Positions 6,036-6,115 of a DNA stretch of 6,115 nucleotides are shown here, one piece after another (within the stretch, counting starts at the first letter, position 1; each line of letters begins with the position of its first letter). The translations under genes and the position numbers were made by a program. The notes beneath the pieces are model-generated. The model was given only the letters and a program-made list of their open reading frames with translations. It did no database searches and was not told the DNA's origin. Source of the stretch: an uncultured Bacillota bacterium (GTDB lineage Bacteria > Bacillota > Clostridia > Peptostreptococcales > Anaerovoracaceae); contig CAMKAM010000087.1 in the NCBI GenBank assembly GCA_946410475.1, positions 1 through 6,115 of the forward strand, read 5' to 3'.

Positions 6036-6063
6036 TCGAACGCAAGGGCTTGATCGAACGCAA
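6028..6063 (+). repeat. 18-bp tandem duplication spanning the feoB stop codon
   Basis: The unit GGCTTGATCGAACGCAA occurs at 6029-6045 and again at 6047-6063, a period of 18 with one differing base (A6028 versus G6046). The first copy contains the last Ala codon and the TGA stop of feoB; the second lies wholly outside. The likely origin is replication slippage, without effect on the protein. Confidence 0.85.
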
Positions 6064-6082
6064 TAATGTGATATGAAATGGA

Positions 6083-6112
6083 CGCTCCCCGGCCGCGATT
6101 GGCTGGGGAGCG
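6083..6112 (+). terminator. Hairpin of probable feo operon terminator
   Basis: CGCTCCCCGGCC (6083-6094) pairs with GGCTGGGGAGCG (6101-6112) around GCGATT: 12 bp with one G-U and very GC-rich. It lies about 47 bases after the feoB stop. The window ends three bases later, so the expected T-tract cannot be seen. A stem of this strength in this place is most likely an intrinsic terminator. Confidence 0.7.
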
Positions 6113-6115
6113 GAT

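Noticed and set aside
6036..6115. A feoC or other small gene after feoB
   Set aside because: No start with a ribosome binding site is present before the terminator-like hairpin, and only 80 bases remain.
1..6115. CRISPR array, tRNA or rRNA gene, insertion sequence, or phage genes
   Set aside because: No spaced direct-repeat array, cloverleaf, rRNA-like sequence, transposase or terminal inverted repeats were seen on either strand.

Overview
The window looks like chromosomal DNA from an anaerobic Gram-positive bacterium of the Firmicutes, most likely a Clostridia-type gut or oral lineage. This rests on near-consensus SigA promoters, strong AAGGAG-type ribosome binding sites, intrinsic terminators, an APC-permease/hybrid-kinase fusion of a type I associate with anaerobic gut Firmicutes and Actinobacteria, and a feo locus with a FeoB-associated Cys-rich membrane protein. 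The taxonomic call is an inference and is not firm below phylum level. All four convincing genes lie on the + strand, and none shows a frameshift or truncation.

Layout. (1) 1-2970 is a self-contained unit: a SigA promoter (9-38), one 929-codon gene (88-2877) and a strong rho-independent terminator (2930-2970). The protein is an APC-superfamily amino-acid-permease-like membrane domain with about 14 helices, followed by a complete histidine kinase (HisKA plus HATPase_c) and a C-terminal receiver domain. It is therefore a transporter-shaped hybrid sensor kinase. (2) 2971-6115 is a ferrous iron uptake locus. A small membrane-anchored protein joins a FeoB-associated-type Cys-rich N-terminus to an HMA (GMxCxxC) domain (3016-3393). 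It is followed by feoA (3510-3791), a 216-nt structured gap, feoB (4008-6035) and a hairpin at the window edge that is probably the operon terminator.

Regulation. The HMA gene and feoA are each preceded by inverted repeats of the TTAGTT-N6-AACTAA / TTAGGTTAG type, which resemble operators of DtxR/IdeR-family metalloregulators. At feoA these overlap the -10 element and the predicted transcription start of a consensus promoter (TTGACA-N17-TATAAT). This fits iron-dependent repression of the whole locus.

How the genes work together. FeoB is the GTPase-coupled Fe(II) transporter and FeoA its small SH3-like cytosolic partner. The HMA protein may be a membrane-tethered metal-binding accessory. The permease-kinase sits behind its own terminator, and nothing here ties it to iron; it probably senses an amino acid or related solute. 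The most unusual parts are the permease-kinase fusion, the HMA/FeoB-associated fusion, and the long feoA-feoB gap, which carries several hairpins and a five-codon mini-ORF. Genes usually sit much closer together at this junction.
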